This document shows, one piece after another, positions 1 through 10,033 of a stretch of 64,000 nucleotides of DNA. The notes below the pieces were generated by a model. The model did no database searches and was not told where the DNA came from. It saw nothing but the letters and a program-made list of their open reading frames with translations. The stretch's first letter is position 1. Each line of letters begins with the position of its first letter. Source of the stretch: Saprospiraceae bacterium (GTDB lineage Bacteria > Bacteroidota > Bacteroidia > Chitinophagales > Saprospiraceae); the NCBI GenBank assembly GCA_020630775.1, contig JAHDIN010000001.1:62001-126000 (forward strand), written 5' to 3'. A program made the translations under genes and the position numbers.

Positions 1-1
1 A

Positions 2-3000
2 CCTGTAGCATTTAGTCAAGTTATTAAAGCTCAGGACAATACTCCTCCAAGTATTCACGTAGAAGGATTTACGACTTCTGTAGACCCTTGGGGATGTTCG
101 ACTAAAGTTGTATTCCCAGAGCCTATTCATTTGACTGATAATTGTACTGACAATATTTCATACGTTGTAACGGGTTCAGGATCAACAGATGTCTACGATA
201 TTCATTATGATCCTACTGTTGGATATTATATCGATGAATTACCAGTGGGGCAGCATACATTCTTTTACAATGCTTATGATTGTTGTGATAACGTAGCATC
301 TGAAGGTGTTGTCGTTACAGTAAAGGATGCCACCCCTCCTGTTGCTATAACAAAGCAAGATATTGTTGTTTCATTGATTCCTAATCCAGGTAATACAATC
401 GAACCAGGCCTTACAAAGATATTCGCTGAGAATGTGGATAATGGTTCATTTGATGGTTGTGGTCCTGTGAAATTAGAAATTAGGAGAGAAGAAGAATACT
501 GTGGATTCTTAAATAACCTAACTTTTAATGATGACATGCATCCAAATGATGACACATTAGACTTAGATGAAGGTAAGTATGTTACATTCTGTTGTAATGA
601 CTTAGCGGAATTAGGTCAAGATAGTGATGGCGATGGTATCAATGACTTTGCTCAAATAAAAGTATGGTTAAGAGTTTGGGATGATGGTGATAGAGATGGC
701 ACTTTTGGTTCTGCAGGTGATAACTATAGTGAAGTTTGGTCTTATGTTAGATTAGAAGATAAGTCAAGACCTACTATTGTTTGTCCTGGAGATGTCACTA
801 TTGATTGCGATAGCGATTCTGGCGATCTTACTTTAACTGGTGAAGCTTATGCAGTAAGCTCATGTGGTTCCGCTGGAGTTTATTACGAAGACATAGACAG
901 AGACTTAACTAATTGCAATGAAGGCGTAATTACGAGAAGGTGGTATGTAGATGGAAATCCAGCTATTTTCTGTGATCAAAAAATAACTTTAAGCGGAACG
1001 CTTTATACTGGTCCGATTGAAGTATTCTTCCCTGCAGATACATTGATAGACTGTACTGAGGATCTTGAAAATATTAGACCATACTGGTCTTCTGGAAGAT
1101 GTGATCTTTTAGCTTACAGTGTTGATAGAGATACATTCTTTTTCGCAGATGGTGCATGTTTCAAAATATTGAATTACTGGACTGTAATTGACTGGTGTGT
1201 TTATAACCCAGATGTGGCTAATAGCCCAGGTATTTGGTCTGATGTACAAGTTGTGAAAGTTATTGATAACGATGCACCGATTTTAACTTCGTGTAATGAT
1301 GCTTCATTCCCAGTTGAGGCAGATTGTAAGAATGGAGCTGTAATGCTCACTAACTCTGCGGAAGACTTAGGCGTTTGTAATAGTCAAAAATTACTTTGGA
1401 CAGTTCAAGTCGATATTAATTCGGATTGGATAATTGATTATACATTTTCTAGTACGGCACCTTCTTCAAGCCCGTTCTATGTTCCTCCATCAGATTCTGG
1501 AGAGGAAGTAAAAGTAACATTGCCTGAAGAAGTACATGGAAGTATGGTGAACCACAGAGTTGTGTGGAAAGTAACTGATGGTTGTGGAAACAACACATCA
1601 TGTACATCTTACTTCATGGTTGTAGACCAAATTCCCCCTACACCTTACTGCGTAAACTTGAGTACTGCATTAATGCAAAACGGACAAGTAGAACTTTGGG
1701 CATGTGATTTTGATTTAGGAGCTTTTGATAATTGTACAGCACAAGAAGATTTAAGATTTACATTCTCTGATGTTAATCCAGCAGATGATCCATCTTATCT
1801 TCCAGATACAAAGTGTTCTTCAATGATTTTCACTTGTGAAGATCTTTCTAATCCTGCAGGTACTGTTGTTGAGTTGAAGGTGTATGTATGGGATGAAAAA
1901 GACAATTTTGATTATTGTACAGTATTCTTAACTCTAGTAGATAATCAAGATAGTTGTGATGATGTTGGAGCATTCCCGAGAGCAGATATTGGTGGTTATG
2001 TTGAAAATGAGATGGGAGAGATTGTTGAAGATGTAATGATGGAAATTATTTCTCCACAACCAAATTATCCTGAGTCTCAGATGACAGATAATTCTGGTCA
2101 TTACATGTTTGACAATAACAAATTTGATTTTAACTATCAAGTATCTGGTCACAGAGATAATGACTACTTGAATGGTGTTTCTACATTAGATATTATCGTT
2201 ATTCAAAGACATATATTAGGTCTTCAAACTTTAGATAGTCCATTTAAAATGGTGGCTGCAGATGTGAATAACGATGAATCAATTAGTGCAATTGACCTAA
2301 TCGAATTAAGAAAATTGATTTTAGGTATTTATGATGATCTTCCAAATAATACGAGTTGGAAAATGGTAGATGCTTCTACGATTGTTGATCCTCTAAATCC
2401 TTGGCCTGTAAGCGAGGTTAGAATAATCAATAGCTTAAGCCAAAATATGATGCAGGAGAATTTTGTAGGTGTGAAAGTAGGGGATGTAAATAATACAGCA
2501 ACTGCTAATGCACAACAAACTACAATAGATCGAAGGTCTGCGGATGTATTAGAATTACAATTTACAAATGCTACTTATGCTGAAGGTGACTTAGTTACAA
2601 TGACACTTTCAAACGCTTCTGTATCTAATTTGACAGGATTACAATTCACTTTAAATGCATTTGGATTAGAATTAGTGGAAGTAAAAGGTGAAAACATCTT
2701 TGTAGATGAATCAAATTTTGCTAAGCTTTCTAATACAACAACAACATTCTCTTTGAATTCAGATAGAATTCTAGAAAATGAATTGATATCATTAACTTTT
2801 AAAGCTACATCATCCGGTAAGTTGAGTGATAATGTAGCAATTTCATCTGAAATTACTAAAGCTGAAGCTTACAGCTTAAATTCGAATGAAATAATCCCCG
2901 TTAAACTTGCCGGCCGTAATAATCCTGAACAAGATTATGCATTGTTCCAGAACAACCCGAATCCATTTAGTGGTCAAACTAATATTGACTTCACTCTACC

Positions 3001-3193
3001 ACAACAAGATCAAGCAACGATCTCAGTTATGGATGTAAATGGAAAGGTTCTTTGGTCTATGCAAAATGTATTTGACAAAGGATTAAATACGATTACTATA
3101 GATGAAGAATTGCTTCCAGTTTCTGGAATCCTTTACTATAGATTAGATTCTGGTGACTTCACTGCGACTAAGAAGATGATCAAGATCGATTAA
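2..3193 (+). CDS. Giant secreted protein, 3' part (truncated by window start): Ig/HYR-like Cys-containing repeats, dockerin-like module, cohesin-like domain, T9SS type A C-terminal sorting domain
   Basis: Frame is open from nt 2 (PVAFSQVIKAQDNTPPSIHVEG...), so the listed TTG at 131 is not the start. DYLNGVSTLDI...DVNNDESISAIDLIELRKLILG dockerin-like Ca loops. C-terminal ALFQNNPNPFSGQTNIDFTLP...MDVNGKVL...KKMIKID sorting domain. Confidence 0.9.
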   Translation, partial: PVAFSQVIKAQDNTPPSIHVEGFTTSVDPWGCSTKVVFPEPIHLTDNCTDNISYVVTGSGSTDVYDIHYDPTVGYYIDELPVGQHTFFYNAYDCCDNVASEGVVVTVKDATPPVAITKQDIVVSLIPNPGNTIEPGLTKIFAENVDNGSFDGCGPVKLEIRREEEYCGFLNNLTFNDDMHPNDDTLDLDEGKYVTFCCNDLAELGQDSDGDGINDFAQIKVWLRVWDDGDRDGTFGSAGDNYSEVWSYVRLEDKSRPTIVCPGDVTIDCDSDSGDLTLTGEAYAVSSCGSAGVYYEDIDRDLTNCNEGVITRRWYVDGNPAIFCDQKITLSGTLYTGPIEVFFPADTLIDCTEDLENIRPYWSSGRCDLLAYSVDRDTFFFADGACFKILNYWTVIDWCVYNPDVANSPGIWSDVQVVKVIDNDAPILTSCNDASFPVEADCKNGAVMLTNSAEDLGVCNSQKLLWTVQVDINSDWIIDYTFSSTAPSSSPFYVPPSDSGEEVKVTLPEEVHGSMVNHRVVWKVTDGCGNNTSCTSYFMVVDQIPPTPYCVNLSTALMQNGQVELWACDFDLGAFDNCTAQEDLRFTFSDVNPADDPSYLPDTKCSSMIFTCEDLSNPAGTVVELKVYVWDEKDNFDYCTVFLTLVDNQDSCDDVGAFPRADIGGYVENEMGEIVEDVMMEIISPQPNYPESQMTDNSGHYMFDNNKFDFNYQVSGHRDNDYLNGVSTLDIIVIQRHILGLQTLDSPFKMVAADVNNDESISAIDLIELRKLILGIYDDLPNNTSWKMVDASTIVDPLNPWPVSEVRIINSLSQNMMQENFVGVKVGDVNNTATANAQQTTIDRRSADVLELQFTNATYAEGDLVTMTLSNASVSNLTGLQFTLNAFGLELVEVKGENIFVDESNFAKLSNTTTTFSLNSDRILENELISLTFKATSSGKLSDNVAISSEITKAEAYSLNSNEIIPVKLAGRNNPEQDYALFQNNPNPFSGQTNIDFTLPQQDQATISVMDVNGKVLWSMQNVFDKGLNTITIDEELLPVSGILYYRLDSGDFTATKKMIKID

Positions 3194-3216
3194 GATCGAT
3201 TTCAAAAATCGATTTT

Positions 3217-3248
3217 AGAGCCAGGCCTTTTGGTCTGGCTCTTTTTTT
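3217..3248 (+). terminator. Rho-independent terminator
   Basis: AGAGCCAG...CTGGCTCT stem followed by T7, just after the stop at 3193. Confidence 0.85.
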
Positions 3249-3316
3249 ATTTGAGACTTTCTATAGAACTTAAGTTAATTTTAAATTGATCTTTTAAATC
3301 ATTCTATATTTCTATC

Positions 3317-3991
3317 ATGTCTTTTTCTAAGCACATCATTCAATTTTACGAATCTATGTCTTCAGATTGGAAATTACCTTCTGGCGTAGATTTAATTTAT
3401 CCTTTTGCAGATGATAATGTATGGCATGTTTTCCGAAGCTTTTGTCATAAGTTTTATAACTCGAAAACCGAACGAACTTTTTTATTTGGTATTAATCCCG
3501 GAAGGTTTGGTGCAGGCATGACTGGAGTACCATTTACTGATCCAGTTATTTTAGAAACGCATTGCAATATTCCTAACAACATTAATAAACGACATGAACT
3601 TTCTTGTCTCTTTGTTTATGAAATGATTGAATTATTAGGAGGTGTACAAAGCTTTTACAAGCATTTTTATATTAGCTCTTTATGTCCATTAGGATTTATA
3701 AAGGACAAGAAAAATTACAACTATTATGATGATTCGGAGCTGTTTCTAAAGGTGAGACCTTACATGATCAAAGCGATGGATTATCAAATATCAAAATATT
3801 GCAATCGTCAGGTTGCTTTCTCACTAGGACAAGGAAAGAATTTTAAAGTTTTTAATGAATTAAATGCTGAATTCGGTTGGTTCGATAAAGTTGTTCCATT
3901 ACCTCATCCTAGGTGGGTAATGCAGTATAAGCGAAAAACTAAAGAGATTTACTTGAATGAATATTTAGTTAAATTGAAAGAATGGTGTTAA
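3317..3991 (+). CDS. SMUG2/DUF4918-like uracil-DNA glycosylase superfamily protein
   Basis: GINPGRFGAGMTGVPFTDP (SMUG-type G-x-NPG motif) and C-terminal LPHPRWVMQYKRK. Confidence 0.8.
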   Translation: MSFSKHIIQFYESMSSDWKLPSGVDLIYPFADDNVWHVFRSFCHKFYNSKTERTFLFGINPGRFGAGMTGVPFTDPVILETHCNIPNNINKRHELSCLFVYEMIELLGGVQSFYKHFYISSLCPLGFIKDKKNYNYYDDSELFLKVRPYMIKAMDYQISKYCNRQVAFSLGQGKNFKVFNELNAEFGWFDKVVPLPHPRWVMQYKRKTKEIYLNEYLVKLKEWC

Positions 3992-6633
3992 AACTCTCCG
4001 TCACCACCATCTCCTCTTTGACTTCCATTACCTCGCTGTTTCTTTTGATTAATTCGATAGCTTAAAGTAGCTGTCGCGGTTCTAGCTCGCCATTGAAATT
4101 CACTTTTATCAGCAAACTCATCAATAAGACTAATACTTCTTCTCTTTCTAGAATTAAATAAGTCTCTGACGCTTAACGTTAAGGTCATTCTCTTATTTAA
4201 AAAGTCCTTACTCCATCCTAGATTGACCGAAGCAACGGCTTCTCTAGATCCTTGACCAGATAATCTTGGTGCTCTATAATTAGCTCTAATTTGCAAGTCA
4301 GAATCAAGTACAGTAATTCTTGCCGTTAATCTACCAGTCCAACTTATGTTGTCAGTTTCATTGAAGTTTACATTAAAATCTTCTTTGAATGATTCTACAG
4401 TGCCTTCATAATTTCTAATTACTCTTATCGTATTAAAAAGTGATTGGTTGACTTCTTCTTGATTAAGTGTTAGTTGGTTTCTAAATATATTAGCATTGGC
4501 ATCCAGCCTTAACCACTTAATACCACTATAAGTAACTGAAAGATCTAATCCAGAGTCATATACGGTTCCTAAATTGGCTGGTAAGGTTAATGTATTGGTA
4601 GTTCTATTATCTAATAGTAAAACTCTTTGAATAGAGGCGTCTGTTTTTCTTACAAACAAACTTGTATTCAAAGTAATAGCATCCCAATATTTAATTTGTC
4701 CCAACTCATATGAGTCTGTAAATTCTGGATCAAGGTTAGGATTTCCAGAAAAGAAATTTCTATTATCGGTGAAGGTGAAAAAAGGATTTAAATCCCAAAA
4801 TCTTGGTCTTCTGATTCTTCTGCTATAACTTAATTGAATAGCGTTTGTTTCTGAAAAATTATAGTTTATGTGACCAGAAGGAAAGAAGCTTATATAATCT
4901 CTTTCATTGACACCATTAAGCTCAGATGCCAAAAGAGCAGTTTTAATTAGTGAAAGTTCAGATCTTAAGCCCACTTGATAACTAAACTTATCAATGGAGT
5001 TACCATAGATTCCATATAGGGCAAATACATCTTCGTCATAATTAAAATCATTATTTAAAGACTCAATTGGTGAAAAATTACCATCTATTTCTTCTTCAAC
5101 AAGAAAGTCGTTGCTAATTCTTCTTAATGAAGTTTGTGCGCCTAATTCATATTTGTGATCTTTCGAAATTGGCCTGACAAAATCCAAACGCATGAGCCAA
5201 GTTTTCTCTGCTTCGTCATTATTAGACCTTTGAAAAAGATCTGATCCTATATTGTCAAGATTAAATTCAGTTACCTCTTCAAAAATTGATGATTCTACTT
5301 CACTCTTTTCTCTAAACTGGGCTGAAAGATTAAGCGTATGTTCTCTAGATGAAAACTCTTTTCTATAGTTCAAACTATATTCTAAGTTTTTCTCATTTTC
5401 AATCTCATCATCAGTTCTTCTATTAATATTGTATAAAGGTTCTTGTCCAAGGTTGCTTTTAAAATTATCGAATTTAATGTCCTGCAATTGGGTAAGTGTA
5501 GATTCCCATAAGGGAGTTAATTCAAATAACCCTAAATCTCCGGTGTAGTCAGTGTATGTAATGCTGGATAAATTATTTTCTTTGGATCTCCGATATAAAA
5601 AGGCTCCAGTCAATTGTTCTTTATCGGTAAAAAAGTAATCAGCACCAAATCTATAACTGTGTGATAAGCCACCTCTATCTTGTATTCTTTGCTGGTAAGA
5701 CAATTGTCTGTTTTCGTTTCCTAGAGCATCATCAAAAATCTGGTCCATAATTCTTTGTCCACCCCCATCATATGATCTATCATTGAGGCCAACGTTCAGA
5801 AACCAGTTTAATTTACCTTTTCGATAATTAACATTACTTGATGCGCCCAATGCATATGGCGTGCCTGCTGTTACGTCAAAGGCACCATTAAATCCTGCAT
5901 TTTGATCTTTCTTTAAAATGATGTTTATAATACCAGCCATTCCTTCCGCTTCATACCGTGCAGAAGGGTTTGTGATAACTTCAACGCTTTCTATCATATT
6001 AGAAGGGATGCTCCTCAAGCCGTTTGTATTACCTACGCCTACCAATCCTGATGGTCTTCCATCCACAAGTATTCTAACGCCTTGACTTCCTCTAAGACTG
6101 ACATTACCATCAATATCTACCGTAACCGAGGGCACGTTATCTAACACGTCTTCAGCACTCCCACCTCTGTTAGCTAAATCCTTGCCTACAGTAAAAACCT
6201 TTTTATCCAAGGCAAACACTGTTTCACTGCGTTCAGCAGTTATTTCAATATTGTCTAAAATCGCTGCAGAAGGGCTTAGGTTGATAATACCTAAATCAAT
6301 AGTTTTTTCAGTATCAGTTACTTCGACGGGATCTATAATCAAAGATTCATAAGAAATGAAATCAATTTTAGCTTTATAGATTCCTGGTTTCACTTCAAGT
6401 CTAAACTTGCCATTCAATTCACTTAAGCCACCAGTGATAATTTTATCTTCAGAGTCAATAATTGAAATGGTAGCAAATTCAAGTGGACTTGAGGTCTCAT
6501 TATCTAATATCTGACCCTTAATTGTGATCAGAGATGAGATTGCTAACTGAGAATTATTCGGACCCGCATTTTGGCCCCAACCAATTGAATAAAAAGAAAG
6601 CGATAGCAGTAGAAAAGTAATCCTTAGTCTCAT
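3988..6633 (-). CDS. TonB-dependent receptor-like outer membrane beta-barrel protein with carboxypeptidase-regulatory-like N-terminal domain
   Basis: Signal peptide, ITIKGQILDNETSSPLEFATISI domain, plug (GGSAEDVLDNVPSVTVDIDGNVSLRGSQGVRILVDGRPSG), long barrel. Confidence 0.9.
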   Translation of the reverse strand: MRLRITFLLLSLSFYSIGWGQNAGPNNSQLAISSLITIKGQILDNETSSPLEFATISIIDSEDKIITGGLSELNGKFRLEVKPGIYKAKIDFISYESLIIDPVEVTDTEKTIDLGIINLSPSAAILDNIEITAERSETVFALDKKVFTVGKDLANRGGSAEDVLDNVPSVTVDIDGNVSLRGSQGVRILVDGRPSGLVGVGNTNGLRSIPSNMIESVEVITNPSARYEAEGMAGIINIILKKDQNAGFNGAFDVTAGTPYALGASSNVNYRKGKLNWFLNVGLNDRSYDGGGQRIMDQIFDDALGNENRQLSYQQRIQDRGGLSHSYRFGADYFFTDKEQLTGAFLYRRSKENNLSSITYTDYTGDLGLFELTPLWESTLTQLQDIKFDNFKSNLGQEPLYNINRRTDDEIENEKNLEYSLNYRKEFSSREHTLNLSAQFREKSEVESSIFEEVTEFNLDNIGSDLFQRSNNDEAEKTWLMRLDFVRPISKDHKYELGAQTSLRRISNDFLVEEEIDGNFSPIESLNNDFNYDEDVFALYGIYGNSIDKFSYQVGLRSELSLIKTALLASELNGVNERDYISFFPSGHINYNFSETNAIQLSYSRRIRRPRFWDLNPFFTFTDNRNFFSGNPNLDPEFTDSYELGQIKYWDAITLNTSLFVRKTDASIQRVLLLDNRTTNTLTLPANLGTVYDSGLDLSVTYSGIKWLRLDANANIFRNQLTLNQEEVNQSLFNTIRVIRNYEGTVESFKEDFNVNFNETDNISWTGRLTARITVLDSDLQIRANYRAPRLSGQGSREAVASVNLGWSKDFLNKRMTLTLSVRDLFNSRKRRSISLIDEFADKSEFQWRARTATATLSYRINQKKQRGNGSQRGDGGDGEF

Positions 6634-6800
6634 TGTATAAAATTGAGCAAATATGCTGAAATATGAACCTTTTTGGGGTTTGCCTGCTTAATTTAGCAGA
6701 GCATTAACACTGTATTCTCAAATAAATTCAACAAGCTTTTAGTTATTTAGTTAAGATTATTGAATTCTTGCGTAGAGAAAACATAACATAAAGTAAATAA

Positions 6801-7331
6801 ATGCATAAACCGCTTATAAGTTCAATAATGATTTTACTGATTTTATCAGTATTTCAATATGAAGCGCCAGCTCAGTCTAAATCTTATAAGCGATTTTCTA
6901 GGAAAGCTGTTTTGGAAAAAGTCAATAAATTAAGGGAAAATGGTTGTTATTGTGATGGAGAAAGAATGCCTCCTGTTCCAACTTTAGAATGGCATTCAAC
7001 CTTAGAAAAAAGTGCTTATATGCATGCAAAAGAAATGCAACGATATAATTATTTCGATCATATAAGCATAAATGGTAAGGACGTAGGACAAAGACTTGAT
7101 AAACTGGGATATAAATGGCATTACGTGGGCGAGAACTTAGCAGTCGGCCAAAAAGATTTCGATCATGCCATGAGGGACTGGATAAAAAGTCCTTCACATT
7201 GTAAAATGCTTATGAATCCTAATATGACCCAAATTGGTATTTCTAGATATGGTAAATATTGGGTTCAACATTTTGGCAAACCCATGCCTCCCAAAATGAA
7301 GAGAACAAAAGTTACCTACACCGAAGGTTAA
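6801..7331 (+). CDS. CAP (SCP/PR1) domain secreted protein
   Basis: LEWHSTLEKSAYMHAKEM, HISINGKDVGQRLDKLGYKWHYVGENLAVG, WIKSPSHCKMLMNPNMTQIGI. Confidence 0.88.
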   Translation: MHKPLISSIMILLILSVFQYEAPAQSKSYKRFSRKAVLEKVNKLRENGCYCDGERMPPVPTLEWHSTLEKSAYMHAKEMQRYNYFDHISINGKDVGQRLDKLGYKWHYVGENLAVGQKDFDHAMRDWIKSPSHCKMLMNPNMTQIGISRYGKYWVQHFGKPMPPKMKRTKVTYTEG

Positions 7332-7345
7332 TACTATATTTAAGT

Positions 7346-9238
7346 ATGCGCTTTAACATTGGCATATACATTCTAAGTTATTTCTCCTTGCTTTTGTGCT
7401 CATCACAGCTAAATGCTCAGCAAGAAAAAGTTAAGATTAAAAACGCAGATAGAGTTATTGCATCTGTTCAAGATCAAGAGCAAACGCTTTTAGGAAATGT
7501 AAAAATGGTCCATGACAGTATTTTCATGTTTTGTGATTCCGCTTGGGTACATGAAAACTATGTAATATCTGTAGGTGAGGTTATTATGGTTCAGGAAGAT
7601 ACAATTAATGTTTTTTCGGACTCACTATATTATAATAGTGAAAGCAAATTAGCTGAGCTTTATAAGAATGTTGTTTTGGAGAATGGCGAAAGAAATCTGT
7701 TTACAAATTTCCTCATTTATGACCTAGAATCTAAAATAGCCAACTTTAAGGATACGGCTATAATGCAAAATGGGTCTATGCAATTAAGCAGTATAAAGGG
7801 AGAATATTTTGTAGATAAAAAATTAGCATATTTCTATGAAGAGGTAACTATCATTGATGGGGAAATGCAGTTGAAAACGGATTCGCTTCGATATGATACA
7901 GATATTGATCGTGCATACTTTTTAGGACCCACATACATAACTGAAAATGATAGAAAGGTCTATTGTGAATCTGGTTACTATGACCAAAAAGAAGGAAGAG
8001 CATACTTTTCAGATAACGCAATTATAAACGAAAACGATAGGAAGGCTTCAGCACAATCAATTAGTTATAACAGCCAAGACAGCACAACCACTTTTAAGAA
8101 AGATGTAGTGATCATCGACTCAACAAGCACAACAAAGGGTAATGAAGTGATTTTAAACGAGTCAAATAATGAGGTAAGAATCATTGGAAATGGTAGCTAT
8201 GAAGATACGAATACGAAGATTTTAGGAGAGGATATTTTATATAATAAGGAAACAAAAGCGCTTCAAGTTTCTGGACCCAATACTGTATTTAAAGAGGACG
8301 GTACACTTTATTCTGAAGCATTAGATTATAATGATGAAAGTGATTTCGGTATAGCTACAGGCAATGTCATTTGGCGTGATACAGTTGAAAGTAGAATATT
8401 GGATACAGATATTTTGCATTACAGAGATAGTTCTAGTTATTTTAAGGCGATAGTAGGGGAGAGGAGACCATTATTAAAGCAATTAATTGAAGATGATACG
8501 CTTTACATTAGTGCAGATACGCTTATGTCTTTTTCAGTTGGAGATACCATGAGTTATTTGGAGGCGCTAGGTGATGTACGCATCTTTAAATCAGACTTAC
8601 AAGGTGTTTGTGATTCCTTATCTTTTTCTGATCAAGATTCCATATTGCAATTATTTAAGAACCCCATTACTTGGTCAGATTCAACGCAGTTTCTTGGAGA
8701 CACTATTAGAATTTATTTAGAAAATGAGGAAGTATCTGAAATTGTGGCTGAAGTAAATGGATTTCTGATTACAAAAGATCAAGGTAAATACTATAACCAA
8801 ATAAAAGCGAAATACCTTCATTCATATCTCGACAGTAACAAGTTAACTTCGCTTTTAAGTAAAGGAAATGCAGAGTCTTTATATTTGGTTAAAGATGAAG
8901 AAGAGGCTTATGTTGGTCCGAATAAAACACTTTGTAGTGAAATGACTTTCTATTTTAAAAACGACGAGATAGAAACAATACACTTTATCACAGAACCTTC
9001 AAATATACTGAAGCCTATTGAAAAAACTAGTGATTCAGATTTGTATTTAGATGGATTTATATGGCATGAAAAGAAAAGACCTTTAACGATTCAACAAGTG
9101 AGAAATCGCAAGGGACAAAATTCTTCAAATCAGAAATTTCAATCTGAGCCAGAGGATGAATTTGAGGCTAAGATTAATGAATTAACGACCAAAGAAAATA
9201 TGAGGCAAGATTCTATTAAATCAAAAGAAAAGAAGTAA
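7346..9238 (+). CDS. OstA/LptA-like protein
   Basis: Listed ORF 7259..9238; likely start is ATG 7346 (MRFNIGIYILSYFSLLLCSSQLNAQ signal peptide). Repeated beta-jellyroll strands (LYYNSESKLAELYKNVVLENGERNLFTNFLIYDLESKIANF). Confidence 0.75.
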   Translation: MRFNIGIYILSYFSLLLCSSQLNAQQEKVKIKNADRVIASVQDQEQTLLGNVKMVHDSIFMFCDSAWVHENYVISVGEVIMVQEDTINVFSDSLYYNSESKLAELYKNVVLENGERNLFTNFLIYDLESKIANFKDTAIMQNGSMQLSSIKGEYFVDKKLAYFYEEVTIIDGEMQLKTDSLRYDTDIDRAYFLGPTYITENDRKVYCESGYYDQKEGRAYFSDNAIINENDRKASAQSISYNSQDSTTTFKKDVVIIDSTSTTKGNEVILNESNNEVRIIGNGSYEDTNTKILGEDILYNKETKALQVSGPNTVFKEDGTLYSEALDYNDESDFGIATGNVIWRDTVESRILDTDILHYRDSSSYFKAIVGERRPLLKQLIEDDTLYISADTLMSFSVGDTMSYLEALGDVRIFKSDLQGVCDSLSFSDQDSILQLFKNPITWSDSTQFLGDTIRIYLENEEVSEIVAEVNGFLITKDQGKYYNQIKAKYLHSYLDSNKLTSLLSKGNAESLYLVKDEEEAYVGPNKTLCSEMTFYFKNDEIETIHFITEPSNILKPIEKTSDSDLYLDGFIWHEKKRPLTIQQVRNRKGQNSSNQKFQSEPEDEFEAKINELTTKENMRQDSIKSKEKK

Positions 9239-9981
9239 TGAAAATAGCAGTTGTCTTTTATTTAATGTTGACTTCATTTTTTTGTCTAAGTCAAACGCAA
9301 AGTGAACAATTTGAAAAAGGTGTAAAGCTTTTTAATGAAAAAGATTATGCAGGGGCAGTCGCTTCTTTTGAACAGATTACATCAACTAAGCAATCTCCTG
9401 AGCTGTATTATAATTTAGCAAATGCTTATATAAAAAATAAACAATTAGCCAAGGCTATATTGAATTATGAGCGGGCAATTAAGTTAGCTCCAAATAATAA
9501 AAAGATTAAGCAAAATTTATCTATTGCGAGGGAACAAGTGGATGATGATGTTATTGAGATACCTGATTTTTTGCCTGTAAGAGTATGGAATGGTTTTTCT
9601 CAATTACTTACTCCTAAGTATTGGATTGTCCTTCAAGCAATATTTGGCTTACTAAGTTTATTAATTGTTTTTCTTCTACTGTTTAAAAGCGTACAAAAAA
9701 GACGACAATACCTTTTATTGCTTTTATTAGCTATTGTTGGATTTAGTTTTGCTTTGGCTGCAAGTTATAGTGCACATCAAAATTTTCAATATAATGACAA
9801 GGCTATTTTAATGGAGTCTTCAAATTTAATGGCATCTCCTGATGAAAGATCCGAGTTAATAAAAACTATTAATGAGGGTGCAAAATTGAAAATTCTAGAT
9901 CGTATTGACCCTTGGGTAAAAGTAAGCCTTTTGAATAAAGAAATTGGCTGGATACTTGAAAGTGATCTGGAAAGGATATAA
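9238..9981 (+). CDS. TPR protein with two TM segments and C-terminal SH3-like domain (BatE-like)
   Basis: Signal peptide, TPRs (PELYYNLANAYIKNKQLAKAILNYERAIKLAPNN), SH3-like SNLMASPDERSELIKTINEGAKLKILDRIDPWVKVSLLNKEIGWI; overlaps the preceding stop. Confidence 0.75.
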   Translation: MKIAVVFYLMLTSFFCLSQTQSEQFEKGVKLFNEKDYAGAVASFEQITSTKQSPELYYNLANAYIKNKQLAKAILNYERAIKLAPNNKKIKQNLSIAREQVDDDVIEIPDFLPVRVWNGFSQLLTPKYWIVLQAIFGLLSLLIVFLLLFKSVQKRRQYLLLLLLAIVGFSFALAASYSAHQNFQYNDKAILMESSNLMASPDERSELIKTINEGAKLKILDRIDPWVKVSLLNKEIGWILESDLERI

Positions 9982-9985
9982 AAAA

Positions 9986-10007
9986 AGCGGATAATTACTT
10001 ATCCGCT
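9986..10007. terminator. Bidirectional terminator hairpin
   Basis: AGCGGATAA-TTAC-TTATCCGCT perfect 9-bp stem between convergent genes. Confidence 0.75.
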
Positions 10008-10033
10008 GATTTATTTTGGTTCAATATTATTTC

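Noticed and set aside
274-555. Minus-strand ORF inside the first giant gene
   Set aside because: Overlaps a well-supported CDS with T9SS/dockerin features; no domain
3196-3216. ATCGATTT-CAA-AAATCGAT hairpin right after the first giant gene
   Set aside because: Adjacent to a full terminator; probably incidental or part of 3' end structure
3988-3991. Convergent genes overlapping at a shared TTAA stop
   Set aside because: Common compact arrangement; no functional implication
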